DNA of 64,000 bases from NCBI RefSeq assembly GCF_900106775.1, contig NZ_FNNQ01000002.1, forward strand, positions 238,374 to 302,373. Direction: 5' to 3'. This DNA is from Marininema mesophilum (lineage in GTDB: Bacteria; Bacillota; Bacilli; Thermoactinomycetales; DSM-45169). The notes below the pieces were generated by a model. It was not told the DNA's origin. It searched no databases and saw only the letters and a program-made list of their open reading frames with translations. Shown here one piece after another: positions 16,367 to 24,609 of the stretch (within the stretch, counting starts at the first letter, position 1; every line of letters begins with the position of its first letter). The position numbers and the translations under genes are program-made.

Positions 16367-16543
16367 ATGAGTGGAAAGAACGTATGGAAAGTAAGAGTGA
16401 GGGGGCTTAAATTAGGGGCTTCATTGCATCTGGCCACGGGTCAAGATATTTCCCGAATTATCATGGGGTCATCTGAAGGGTGGGTACTTCATGAGCCAGA
16501 GGGTAAAGTTATTTTTTCAACCTCCGACTATGATGATTCATAG
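16367..16543 (+). CDS. 58-residue hypothetical protein
   Basis: A short frame 43 bases after the recombinase stop, with ggagggggagaagg directly before the ATG. The product starts MSGKNVWKVRVRGLKLGASL and ends VIFSTSDYDDS. It has no transmembrane segment; the mix of Lys/Arg at the start and acidic residues at the end is gene-like. It probably belongs to the same transcript as the recombinase, which ends at the hairpin at 16622. Function unknown. Confidence 0.5.
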   Translation: MSGKNVWKVRVRGLKLGASLHLATGQDISRIIMGSSEGWVLHEPEGKVIFSTSDYDDS

Positions 16544-16621
16544 CTAGGGTTGAATCAGAGATAGATGATATAAAGATAATGGAGTCAATAGAGCGTGACG
16601 CTGATTGGTTATATTAATGAG

Positions 16622-16657
16622 AAAAACTGAGACCCAATACCCCTGGGTCTCAGTTTT
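16622..16657 (+). terminator. Intrinsic terminator after the recombinase operon
   Basis: Arms aaaactgagaccca and tgggtctcagtttt. Confidence 0.85.
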
Positions 16658-16773
16658 GTCCATATCGTTACCAATAGAAAGGAAAAATGTAATAACAAAG
16701 GAAGGAATAGTGTACATCAATGTCAAATGTACTATTGTAGGTAATTAAAAGTAATTTTTAGGAGGTAATTAAA

Positions 16774-16803
16774 GTGAAAAAACTGGGTTTGTCACTCTTG
16801 TAA
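16774..16803 (+). other. Nine-codon ORF with strong ribosome site: aborted signal peptide or leader
   Basis: ttaggaggtaattaaa precedes GTG, and the frame reads MKKLGLSLL before TAA. This looks like the first residues of a secretory signal peptide cut short, perhaps the dead start of a former secreted protein gene, about 90 bases ahead of the intact one at 16892. Confidence 0.35.
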
Positions 16804-16891
16804 GGAAAGTTTATTCAAGGATAGGATTGGTAACCATTAAATAATAATTTTATTGTTTAATGGTAAAAAATTAAGAAATGAGGAATCCGCA

Positions 16892-17272
16892 TTGAAAAGA
16901 AAAATGATAGTATCGCTTGCATCTCTTTGTTTGGCTTTTATTTTCTTCTTTTCGTCTATTGGAAATGTTTTCGCTGCGTACGATGATTGTAACCTTAGGA
17001 AAGGTGATCCTGGATGTACTACTGTTACTCCAATAAGTGCGAATAGTAGCAAACATTTTGTAGACATTGGCATAAAAAACGAAAGTCCAAATGACACGAT
17101 TGAAGTTAGGGTAATAGACACCAAAAAATCGACAACCGTATACAAGAAAGCTTATGGGCCAGGGACAAAAACCATTTCTTCTCGTATAACTGGCTTATAT
17201 TCTACCTATAGACTCGACTTGACCTGCCTAGGTTCGGAATGTAACGCTTTCGGAAAAATCGATAATTACTAA
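16892..17272 (+). CDS. Small secreted Cys-containing protein, family C
   Basis: 126 residues from TTG at 16892 (aaatgagg upstream). Signal peptide MKRKMIVSLASLCLAFIFFF with cleavage near NVFAA. Mature part about 98 residues with four cysteines (DDCNLRKGDPGC near the N-terminus; LTCLGSEC near the C-terminus), enough for two disulfides. Middle strands read IGIKNESPNDTIEVRVID and TISSRITGLYSTYRLDL, likely a small beta-sandwich. The pseudogene at 11284 shares the general layout. It is on the plus strand, unlike the family A and B genes. A hairpin ccattaaa / tttaatgg lies just upstream (16833-16864). Function unknown. Confidence 0.7.
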   Translation: MKRKMIVSLASLCLAFIFFFSSIGNVFAAYDDCNLRKGDPGCTTVTPISANSSKHFVDIGIKNESPNDTIEVRVIDTKKSTTVYKKAYGPGTKTISSRITGLYSTYRLDLTCLGSECNAFGKIDNY

Positions 17273-17347
17273 GAAGCTTTATGGGTTCTGGTGCGAAAAA
17301 CGGATGGAAAACGGGTGTTTTTGCCCATCCCCCCGAAAAGGTGGAAT

Positions 17348-17383
17348 AAGGAGTCTCCTCAAGTGTTTTAGAGGGGACTCCTT
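17348..17383 (+). terminator. Intrinsic terminator after the family C gene
   Basis: Arms aaggagtctcctc and gaggggactcctt, then aaataatt. It also lies at the 3' end of the convergent transposase fragment. Confidence 0.75.
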
Positions 17384-17389
17384 AAATAA

Positions 17390-17861
17390 TTACTCTATTT
17401 CTGGTATAGCTGTTGAATGGGCTAATTCTTGAATGATTGTATCCATGTCAACAGACTCTTGTTGTTTATTAAACTCGTATCTTCCGTAGAGATTAATATG
17501 TTGCCATGCAACTGGAGAGATTTGTTTCATAACATCTGAATCTTGACCATTGCTCTCTCTATAAGCGAGCATATTAGATAAAATACTGGCATTGTAATAA
17601 ATAATGCAATTGGCGAGTAAGCGACTGCACTCCCCCCATATATGCTGATCATTTTTGTTTTTGAAGCGTAGTTTACCGAAATTAGCATAGGATACCGCTT
17701 TGCGTAACTTGTGATAACTTTCCCCTCGATTTAATGCCTTTTGCACATTGCGACGTAAGGGTAGGGAGTCAATATAATTCAGGAAGTATAAGCTTTTGAT
17801 AATATTGTCATACTCCCACTTTGAGTTTGTTTCGTTATTTTTGAACCACTCTATTGAGACC
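17390..17861 (-). pseudogene. Tn3-family transposase (TnpA), C-terminal fragment
   Basis: Reading on the minus strand from about 17861, the frame gives EWFKNNETNSKWEYDNIIKS, then RNVQKALNRGESYHKLRKAV, NFGKLRFKNKNDQHIWGECS, LLANCIIYYNASILSNML and ISPVAWQHINLYGRYEF. This is the conserved C-terminal end of Tn3-type DDE transposases (full length near 980 residues). Only about 150 residues remain and the stop is intact. The 5' break coincides with a fold-back repeat at 17835-17880. No resolvase or terminal repeats were found. Confidence 0.88.
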
Positions 17862-17880
17862 TAGAGTGGTTCAAAAATAA
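17835..17880. repeat. Perfect 19-bp fold-back repeat at the transposase breakpoint
   Basis: ttatttttgaaccactcta (17835-17853) and tagagtggttcaaaaataa (17862-17880) are exact reverse complements around an eight-base loop. The left arm is coding sequence of the TnpA fragment, so the right arm is an inverted copy made at the break. Confidence 0.85.
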
Positions 17881-17914
17881 GGGTCGCCCTTTTCTATCTC
17901 AACAGGTTGTACCC

Positions 17915-17960
17915 ATACATCACAAGACCCCCATCTTTAGATGGGGGTCTTGTGATGTAT
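17915..17960. repeat. Perfect 22-bp-arm palindrome, also a terminator candidate
   Basis: The left arm starts atacatcacaagaccccc and the right arm ends gggggtcttgtgatgtat, joined by a two-base loop. The right arm continues the 3' region shared by family B genes (copies at 12468 and 13226). The left arm seems to be its inverted copy, so the small hairpin seen at 12454 has grown into a 46-base palindrome. Confidence 0.85.
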
Positions 17961-17994
17961 TCAGTGGAGAAGGCTTTCACACGGAGTGCCGTCT

Positions 17995-18402
17995 CTATCT
18001 GACATAAACCGATACATAACCATAGTAGTAGTAACTGGCGTATTTATCTTTGATGTCTACATAATAGGTTCCGGCTTTCATATTAGTAAAATCCACTTGT
18101 TCAGTGCTTAAATTTTTCCAAGAAGTGCAACTACCGCTGGATGAGTTGCATAGTCTTACATCCAAAGAAGAAGGGCTGCCGTCGCTTTCCTCTCCTGTGC
18201 TTTTCTTTACCTTCTTTATTTTAGTTACTTTCACTTGTGTATTTTTATCGGAACTAGTGGTTATAATCGTTTGTTCGTATTTTCCGTCTTCTGTTTTGAA
18301 ATCTTTCCAGCTGTAAAAGTTATCCGCATAGGCTGGTACTGCACTCACAACCATGAAAGTAAACAGAGCCACAAATAGAATGGCCATTTTTCTTACATTC
18401 AT
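17995..18402 (-). CDS. Small secreted protein, family B copy 3
   Basis: 135 residues from the ATG at 18402 with aaaaggtggg before it. The signal peptide is the same as in copy 1, with cleavage after VPAYA. The mature part has KTEDGKYEQTIITTSSDKN, the loop RLCNSSSGSCTSWKNL, and KAGTYYVDIKDKYASYYYYG. It differs from the others by an insertion in the EQVDFTNMKAG segment. It sits outside the two duplicated segments, directly next to copy 4, so it records a separate duplication. Function unknown. Confidence 0.78.
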   Translation of the reverse strand: MNVRKMAILFVALFTFMVVSAVPAYADNFYSWKDFKTEDGKYEQTIITTSSDKNTQVKVTKIKKVKKSTGEESDGSPSSLDVRLCNSSSGSCTSWKNLSTEQVDFTNMKAGTYYVDIKDKYASYYYYGYVSVYVR

Positions 18403-18542
18403 CAAAAATCCCACCTTTTCTTAATTTTGGTTCTCACTACACCTAAATATGGTCATAATTTTTAGATTCTTGGTCAGATAACATACATCTATTCGAAATC
18501 GGCTAGGTGGGCATCCTTGAAGTCTCCACCTAGTAATACCCT

Positions 18543-18953
18543 TTAATCTGGGAATACAGTAACACCTACATAACCATAGTAGTAGTAACTGGCGTATTTA
18601 TCTTTGATGTCTACATAATAGGTTCCGGCTTTCATATCAGTAAAAATCGCTGCACCACTTAAATTTTTCCAAGAAGTGCAACTCCCGCTGGAGGAGTTGC
18701 ATAGTCTTACATCCAAAGAAGAAGGGCTGCCGTCGCTTTTCTCTCCTGTGCTTTTCTTTACCTTTTTTATTTCAGATACATACACTTGTACATTTTTATC
18801 GGAACTAGTGGTTGCAATCGTTTGTTCGTATTTTCCGTCTTCTGTTTTGAAATATTTACTGTCGTAATAGTTATCCGCATAGGCTGGTACTGCACTCACA
18901 ACCATGAAAGTAAACAGAGCCACAAATGAAATTACCATTTTCCTTACATTCAT
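18543..18953 (-). CDS. Small secreted protein, family B copy 4
   Basis: 136 residues; ATG at 18953 preceded by aaaaggcggg. Signal peptide as in copy 1 with KMVISF in place of KMAILF. Mature features: NYYDSKYFKTEDGKYEQTI, RLCNSSSGSCTSWKNL, KAGTYYVDIKDKYASYYYYG and a divergent C-terminus GVTVFPD. It is the counterpart of copy 1 in the segmental duplication, though its body is closer to copy 3, which suggests gene conversion or unequal exchange among neighbours. Function unknown. Confidence 0.78.
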   Translation of the reverse strand: MNVRKMVISFVALFTFMVVSAVPAYADNYYDSKYFKTEDGKYEQTIATTSSDKNVQVYVSEIKKVKKSTGEKSDGSPSSLDVRLCNSSSGSCTSWKNLSGAAIFTDMKAGTYYVDIKDKYASYYYYGYVGVTVFPD

Positions 18954-19088
18954 AAAAAATCCCGCCTTTTCTTAATTTTGGTTCTCACTACACCTAAATT
19001 GTAGGAAAGTTGTTAATAAGAATCAACTAATTCGAGTATTTTTGATTATATAGCAAGAGCCCTGTCACTACCCTTTTTCTTAACTTGA

Positions 19089-19197
19089 TGGCTATGTGCT
19101 GTGACCCTAATCCGAGAACGATTTGGCGAACAAAGTATATTCCAGCTCAATCCTGGCAGGGATGGGGCCACTTGCTTGTTTTTTTATCGAAATAATA
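19089..19197 (+). pseudogene. C-terminal fragment of a DinB/UvrX-type polymerase gene, copy 2
   Basis: Same fragment as at 13066, but one T is missing (ttccagctc here, ttcctagctc there), so the frame breaks after GEQSIF. The deletion happened after the segment duplicated, or the base was lost in sequencing. Confidence 0.55.
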
Positions 19198-19237
19198 CTA
19201 TCATGATGAAAATAGTAGAGTAGGACGGAAATTTTCT

Positions 19238-19642
19238 CTATCTGACAAAAACATTTACATAACCATAGTAGTAGTAACTGGCGTATTTATCTCTGATGTC
19301 TGCATAATAGGTTCCGGGTTTCATATCAGTAAATTGCACTGCCATACTTAAATTTTTCCAAGAAGTGCAATTCCCGCTGGAGGAGTTGCATAGTCTTACA
19401 TCCAAAGAAGATGAGCTACCGTCGCTTTTCTCTCCTGTGCTTATCTTCACTTTCTTTATTTCAAATGCATAGACTTGTACATTTTTCTCGGAACTAGTGG
19501 CTTTAAACGTATGATCGTATTTTCCGTCTTCTGTTTTGAAATAATTATTGCCGTAGTCTGTAGCCGCATAGGCTGGTACTGCACTCACAACCATGAAAGT
19601 AAACAGAGCCACAAATAGAATGGCCATTTTTCTTACATTCAT
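19238..19642 (-). CDS. Small secreted protein, family B copy 5
   Basis: 134 residues from the ATG at 19642, with aaaaggtggg upstream. Signal peptide MNVRKMAILFVALFTFMVV, cleavage near PAYAA. The mature part reads TDYGNNYFKTEDGKYDHTFK, keeps RLCNSSSGNCTSWKNL and ends GYVNVFVR. It is the counterpart of copy 2 (13276). In this copy the shared 3' region ending in the hairpin has been lost, replaced by the end of the DinB-fragment spacer. Function unknown. Confidence 0.78.
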   Translation of the reverse strand: MNVRKMAILFVALFTFMVVSAVPAYAATDYGNNYFKTEDGKYDHTFKATSSEKNVQVYAFEIKKVKISTGEKSDGSSSSLDVRLCNSSSGNCTSWKNLSMAVQFTDMKPGTYYADIRDKYASYYYYGYVNVFVR

Positions 19643-19887
19643 CAAAAATCCCACCTTTTCTTAATTTTGGTTCTCAATACTTTACAGGCATCTGCATCTT
19701 ATTTCAATCTTTGAATATAGTCAATTTACTGAACTTGTCGAATTGACTTATATTAACAGGAAATACGCCTAATAACTCCCAATCACTTCTTTTCTCCAGG
19801 TTTTTTTAAGGGTAATAAAACTTGTTATCCTTTAAAAAGGACGCAAGAAAAGAAAATACTTAACATGAACAATCAATTATGAAATCA

Positions 19888-20175
19888 CCCCCGTGAGGTT
19901 TTCACAGTAGGGTAAGGACCCAGCGCCTTGTCCCGTTTCCGGTATAGGTTTCCAAATCCTCCCCTCCGACCGGACATACCCCTCTCAAGGTATCCGGCTC
20001 TCCACCCACTCAATCTAGTTTTCCGTGGTGAAGGTCTTTATGGCATTTCTTGCAGAGCGCCATAGTTTCCTTGCTCTGGCGATCATTCTTTGCTCCCATA
20101 ATTCTTTCCCTTTGAGATCCTTAAGCCGTTTTATATGGTGCACTTCCATTTGAGGATTTGTTAAAGCCGCTTAAA
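19888..20175 (-). mobile_element. Group II intron remnant, 3' part with HNH end of the intron-encoded protein
   Basis: On the minus strand from about 20175 the frame reads NPQMEVHHIKRLKDLKGKEL and EQRMIAR, the HNH endonuclease end of intron-encoded reverse transcriptases. After a one-base shift it continues METMALCKKC-like sequence (MALCKKCHKDLHHGKLD) to TGA at 20012-20010, so the protein is frameshifted. Domain V-like sequence follows (gagccggataccttgagagg, gtccggtcggaggggagg) and a domain VI-like ggcgctgggtccttaccctac near 19915. The 3' flank GTGATTTCATA is the same as next to the 5' piece at 13926. Confidence 0.78.
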
Positions 20176-20296
20176 AAATGCGAATAACGCCATTCTATCA
20201 GGCGTTATATATGCTGCATCTCCTTCCTAGTGTCTAGTCCTTCCTCTGTCTTTCTGATACACTTTTACCATGGATTTTTTGGAACGGAGGATGACG

Positions 20297-23200
20297 ATGG
20301 CCGAAGAAACACAGGATCGATGGCTTCAGGTCTTAGAGCGAGCAGAGATACCATGGGAAGTGGCCCAACGTCACTTCCCGGGAGCTGTGATCGAAAAGGT
20401 GAAAGTGAGCCGGCGTAAAAAGAGTTGGACTTTTTATCTGCGGTTAGCCGAGCCAGTTCCACCTAATATCTGGTTTCGAATGCAGGAGAAAGTGAAAGAA
20501 GCTTTTCAGGATGTAGTCGATATCCAATTTGTTGTGCAGTATCATCAAGCCAATTTGGCCCAATTGGCAGAAATGTATTGGCAATGGATTCGGCAACAAA
20601 CCGCTGAAAAAATCTCCCCCTCTGTTGCGGGGTGGTTTGCCCGTGCGCAATGGAAGATGGAAGGAGAGCGTCTGACGCTCTCCTTTCCGAATGAGATGAT
20701 GGTGAAGATGGCGGTTTCCAAACAGCTGGATCAAGTGGTTAGTTCCCTCTTTCATGAAGTGTCGGGGACACGAGTACAGGTGGCCTTTACTTATACACCA
20801 GAGGAAGGGGCTAAGGAGAAGTTCCTTGAGGAGAGAGAAGAAGCAGAGCGACAACTCGTCGAGGAGGCGATGAACTCCTTGGAAGCTGCTGAACCTCCAC
20901 CAGGAGAAGCAGATGCATCATCAGCGGGCCCTGTGGCCATCGGGTATGATTTTAGAGATGAGCCGATTTTGATCCGGGAGATTACCGATGAGGAGCGCAG
21001 GGTTTGTGTGCGTGGGAAGGTATTTAAGGCAGAGGTACGTGAGCTTCGGAGTGGCCGTACCCTAATCACCTTTAATGTGACGGATTATAGTGATTCCATC
21101 GCGGTGAAAGTATTTGCTCGGGATAAAGAAGATGCGGCGACTCTTTCTCGGGTGAAGGATGGCATGTGGGTGACCTTACGCGGTTCGGTTCAATTTGATA
21201 CCTTTGCCCGCGATCTTGTCATCATGGCCAACGATCTGCGAGAGGTTGAATCCTATCGCAGAGAGGATAACGCACCTGAAAAGCGGGTAGAGCTTCACCT
21301 ACATACGGCGATGAGTGCAATGGATGGTGTATATGAACCCGTCGAGATGATTAAACGGGCGGCCCAGTGGGGGCATCCTGCGGTGGCGATCACCGATCAC
21401 GGGGTATTACAGGCGTATCCAGATGCCTATGCCGCAGGGAACAAGCAGGGGATTAAAGTGATCTTCGGCTTAGAGGCCTTTGTGGTGGATGATGGTGTGC
21501 CTGTCGTGGTAAATGAAGCCCATCGGGAATTAAAATCGGACACCTATGTCGTATTTGACGTAGAGACGACCGGATTGTCTGCTGTCCATGATGAGATCAT
21601 CGAGTTGGCAGCGGTAAAGATGCGAGATGGGGCAATCGTGGATCGTTTTGAAGCTTTTATCAACCCGCATCGGAAGCTGAGCTCCTTGATTACCGAGCTG
21701 ACAGGGATTACCGATGACATGGTGAAGGATGCACCTGAGCTTGCAGAGGTGTTACCTCGGTACTTAGCGTTTATTGAGGGAAGTGTTCTCGTCGCGCACA
21801 ATGCCCGTTTTGATATGGGCTTTTTACAACAGGCTTGTAAGAAATTGAATCATGAACCTGTAACCAATCCAGTGATTGATACCCTTGAGATTGGTAGACT
21901 GCTTTACCCACGGTTAAAAAATCATCGCTTAAACACGCTTTGTAAACAGTTTAATATCGAGCTAACCCAACATCACCGGGCGATCTTCGATGCCGAGGCA
22001 ACCGGTTATCTCATGTGGAAGATGGTTACTGATTGTATCGAACGAGAATTGACCCACTTGGATCAATTGAATGGTTTGACGGGAGATCGGGATCTCTCGC
22101 GCTTGCGACCTTTCCATGCCACGATTTTGGTAGAGAACTATACAGGATTAAAGAACTTATATCGATTAGTATCCAAGGCGCATATGGAGTATTTTCATCG
22201 TACGCCGAGAATTCCTCATAGTTTGCTAGCAAAAAACCGTGAGGGTCTAATAATCGGTTCTGGTTGCGAAAAAGGAGAATTGTATGAAGCGGCTTTACAA
22301 AAGTCACGGGAAGAAGTGGAGCAGGTAGCTGGTTTTTACGACTACTTAGAAATCCAGCCACCTGCGGTCAATCAACACTTGGTGGATAAAGAGATTGTCG
22401 ATAGCCCGGAGCGGTTGCGCGAAGCGAATCGCCTCCTCGTGGAGATGGGTGAGAAACTGGGTAAACCAGTGGTTGCTACTGGAAACGCTCATTACCTGGA
22501 TGAATGGGATGCGACCTATCGTGAAATCCTCGCTTTTAACCAAACGGGTGGCTTTAGAAATAGTGGCCCACTCTCTCCCGCACATTTCCGGACGACAGAG
22601 GAGATGTTGGAGGAGTTTTCTTTCCTCGGGAAGGCGAAGGCGAAGGAAGTTGTTGTGGATAATACCCGTGCCATTGCGGACCGAATTGAGGAGATGAAGC
22701 CCTTCCCGGATGATCTTCATACGCCAATTATTGAAGGGGCAGAGGATGAATTGCGCCGTATCTGTTATGAAACGGCAGAAGGGTTATATGGATCACCCTT
22801 GCCAGATATTGTGGAGAAGCGATTAGAGAAGGAATTGGGGAGTATTATCAAGCATGGTTTTGCTGTAATCTATCTCATCTCTCATAAACTGGTAACCAAA
22901 TCCCTCGATGATGGCTATTTGGTAGGTTCTCGGGGTTCGGTAGGCTCCTCTTTCGTTGCGACGATGAGTCATATCACCGAAGTAAATCCGCTACCTCCCC
23001 ATTTTGTGTGTGGATCGTGCCGATATAGCCGCTTTATTGCAGATGGGACGGTTGCTTCGGGGTTTGACCTTCCTGATGAGGATTGTCCAACCTGTAAGAC
23101 AAAAATGATGAAGGATGGTCATGATATTCCTTTTGAAACTTTCCTTGGCTTCAAAGGGGACAAGGTGCCGGATATCGATCTCAATTTCTCGGGTGAGTAT

Positions 23201-24589
23201 CAACCTCGGGCACACAAATTCACAGAAGAGCTTTTTGGTAAAGAGTACGTCTATCGCGCAGGAACGATTTCGACGGTTGCGCAAAAGACTGCCTTTGGAT
23301 ATGTGAAGAAATTTGAGGAGCATAAGGGGCATCAATGGCGTGGAGCGGAGATTGACCGGATGGTTGAGGGATGTTCAGGGGTGAAACGGACGACGGGTCA
23401 GCACCCAGGTGGCTTGATGGTGATCCCTCAGAATAAAAATGTGTTTGATTTTACACCGATTCAACGTCCTGCAGACGATATGAAATCAGAGACGGTAACG
23501 ACTCACTTTGATTATCATGCGATCAGTGGTCGACTGCTTAAATTGGATATTCTGGGGCACGATGATCCGACGGTGATTCGGATGTTACAGGACTTGACAG
23601 GAATTGATCCGAAGACGATTCCAGTCGATGATGCTGAGGTGATGAAGCTCTTCTCAGGAACTGAATCCATGGGTGTTACGCCTGAGGAGATTGGTACCGT
23701 AACTGGTACGTTAGGAATTCCCGAATTCGGTACCCGGTTCGTACGTCAGATGCTAGAAGATACAAAGCCAACTACCTTTAGTGAGTTAGTACGAATCTCT
23801 GGATTATCCCATGGTACAGACGTTTGGCTGAACAATGCACAGGAGCTTGTTCGCGCACAAACCGCTGTTCTTTCTGAAGTAATCTCTACCCGAGACGATA
23901 TTATGATCTATCTCATCTATAAAGGAATGGAACCCTCTGTTGCTTTTAAGCTGATGGAGAAAGTACGGAAAGGGAAAGGCTTAACCGAAGAAGAGGGAGA
24001 ACTGATGCGGAGTCATGATGTTCCTCAATGGTATGTGGACTCCTGTCGAAAGATCAAATACATGTTCCCAAAAGCGCACGCTGTGGCCTATGTGATGATG
24101 GCGGTGCGAATTGCGTGGTTTAAAGTGCATCGTCCGATTGAGTACTATGCTACTTATTTCACTGTCCGTGCAGATGATTTTGATGTGGAAGTGGTTCTTA
24201 AAGGGGCTGACGCGGTCAAAAAAACGATCCTAGAGATCGAAGAGAAGGGGATCTCCGCTAGTCCCAAGGAGAAAGGGCTTATGACCGTACTAGAATCTGT
24301 CCGGGAAATGATGGCCCGCGGACTTTCTTTTAAGAAAGTGGATTTATACCGGTCTGATGCGACTCGCTTTCTCGTTGATGGAGATAGCTTGATCCCACCT
24401 TTCTCCTCTGCGACGGGGGTAGGAGTAAACGCAGCCAGTAATATTGTAGAGGCTTGTAAAAGTGGTGAATTTCTCTCCATCGAAGATTTGCAAAAACGGA
24501 GTCGGGCAACCAGTGCAGTGATTGATGTATTACGGCGTCTTGGCTGTTTAGAAAATTTGCCAGAAAGTAACCAACTTACCCTCTTTTAA
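20297..24589 (+). CDS. polC: DNA polymerase III alpha subunit, Gram-positive PolC type
   Basis: Replicative polymerase with built-in 3'-5' proofreading, 1430 residues, as in Bacillus (about 1437). Start ATG at 20297 with ggagg seven bases before; ATG codons at 20270 and 20291 are less well placed. Order: N-terminal domain, OB fold (about 230-320), PHP part 1 (ELHLHTAMSAMDG, VAITDHG), DEDDh exonuclease (VVFDVETTGLSAVHDEIIEL at about 415, HNARFDMGF), PHP part 2, then the C-family palm with PDIDLNFSGEYQPRAH, zinc-binding Cys4 (CGSCRY...CPTCK), GSRGSVGSS, fingers (VKRTTGQHPGG, LKLDILGHDDPTVIRML), and C-terminal clamp peptide QLTLF. It stands directly after the accessory island; the group II intron remnant ends about 120 bases upstream. 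Confidence 0.98.
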   Translation: MAEETQDRWLQVLERAEIPWEVAQRHFPGAVIEKVKVSRRKKSWTFYLRLAEPVPPNIWFRMQEKVKEAFQDVVDIQFVVQYHQANLAQLAEMYWQWIRQQTAEKISPSVAGWFARAQWKMEGERLTLSFPNEMMVKMAVSKQLDQVVSSLFHEVSGTRVQVAFTYTPEEGAKEKFLEEREEAERQLVEEAMNSLEAAEPPPGEADASSAGPVAIGYDFRDEPILIREITDEERRVCVRGKVFKAEVRELRSGRTLITFNVTDYSDSIAVKVFARDKEDAATLSRVKDGMWVTLRGSVQFDTFARDLVIMANDLREVESYRREDNAPEKRVELHLHTAMSAMDGVYEPVEMIKRAAQWGHPAVAITDHGVLQAYPDAYAAGNKQGIKVIFGLEAFVVDDGVPVVVNEAHRELKSDTYVVFDVETTGLSAVHDEIIELAAVKMRDGAIVDRFEAFINPHRKLSSLITELTGITDDMVKDAPELAEVLPRYLAFIEGSVLVAHNARFDMGFLQQACKKLNHEPVTNPVIDTLEIGRLLYPRLKNHRLNTLCKQFNIELTQHHRAIFDAEATGYLMWKMVTDCIERELTHLDQLNGLTGDRDLSRLRPFHATILVENYTGLKNLYRLVSKAHMEYFHRTPRIPHSLLAKNREGLIIGSGCEKGELYEAALQKSREEVEQVAGFYDYLEIQPPAVNQHLVDKEIVDSPERLREANRLLVEMGEKLGKPVVATGNAHYLDEWDATYREILAFNQTGGFRNSGPLSPAHFRTTEEMLEEFSFLGKAKAKEVVVDNTRAIADRIEEMKPFPDDLHTPIIEGAEDELRRICYETAEGLYGSPLPDIVEKRLEKELGSIIKHGFAVIYLISHKLVTKSLDDGYLVGSRGSVGSSFVATMSHITEVNPLPPHFVCGSCRYSRFIADGTVASGFDLPDEDCPTCKTKMMKDGHDIPFETFLGFKGDKVPDIDLNFSGEYQPRAHKFTEELFGKEYVYRAGTISTVAQKTAFGYVKKFEEHKGHQWRGAEIDRMVEGCSGVKRTTGQHPGGLMVIPQNKNVFDFTPIQRPADDMKSETVTTHFDYHAISGRLLKLDILGHDDPTVIRMLQDLTGIDPKTIPVDDAEVMKLFSGTESMGVTPEEIGTVTGTLGIPEFGTRFVRQMLEDTKPTTFSELVRISGLSHGTDVWLNNAQELVRAQTAVLSEVISTRDDIMIYLIYKGMEPSVAFKLMEKVRKGKGLTEEEGELMRSHDVPQWYVDSCRKIKYMFPKAHAVAYVMMAVRIAWFKVHRPIEYYATYFTVRADDFDVEVVLKGADAVKKTILEIEEKGISASPKEKGLMTVLESVREMMARGLSFKKVDLYRSDATRFLVDGDSLIPPFSSATGVGVNAASNIVEACKSGEFLSIEDLQKRSRATSAVIDVLRRLGCLENLPESNQLTLF

Positions 24590-24609
24590 AGTCTTTTAAA
24601 AGATTGATT

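Larger units (their letters stand above)
18543..19903. repeat. Segmental duplication, copy 2
   Basis: Counterpart of 12524-13925: same gene pair, spacer, DinB-like fragment and upstream region. The right end abuts the 3' piece of a group II intron, whereas copy 1 abuts the intron's 5' piece. Confidence 0.85.

Noticed and set aside
10730..19903. CRISPR array
   Set aside because: The repeats here are whole genes and flanks, not short regular repeats with unique spacers. None elsewhere in the window either.
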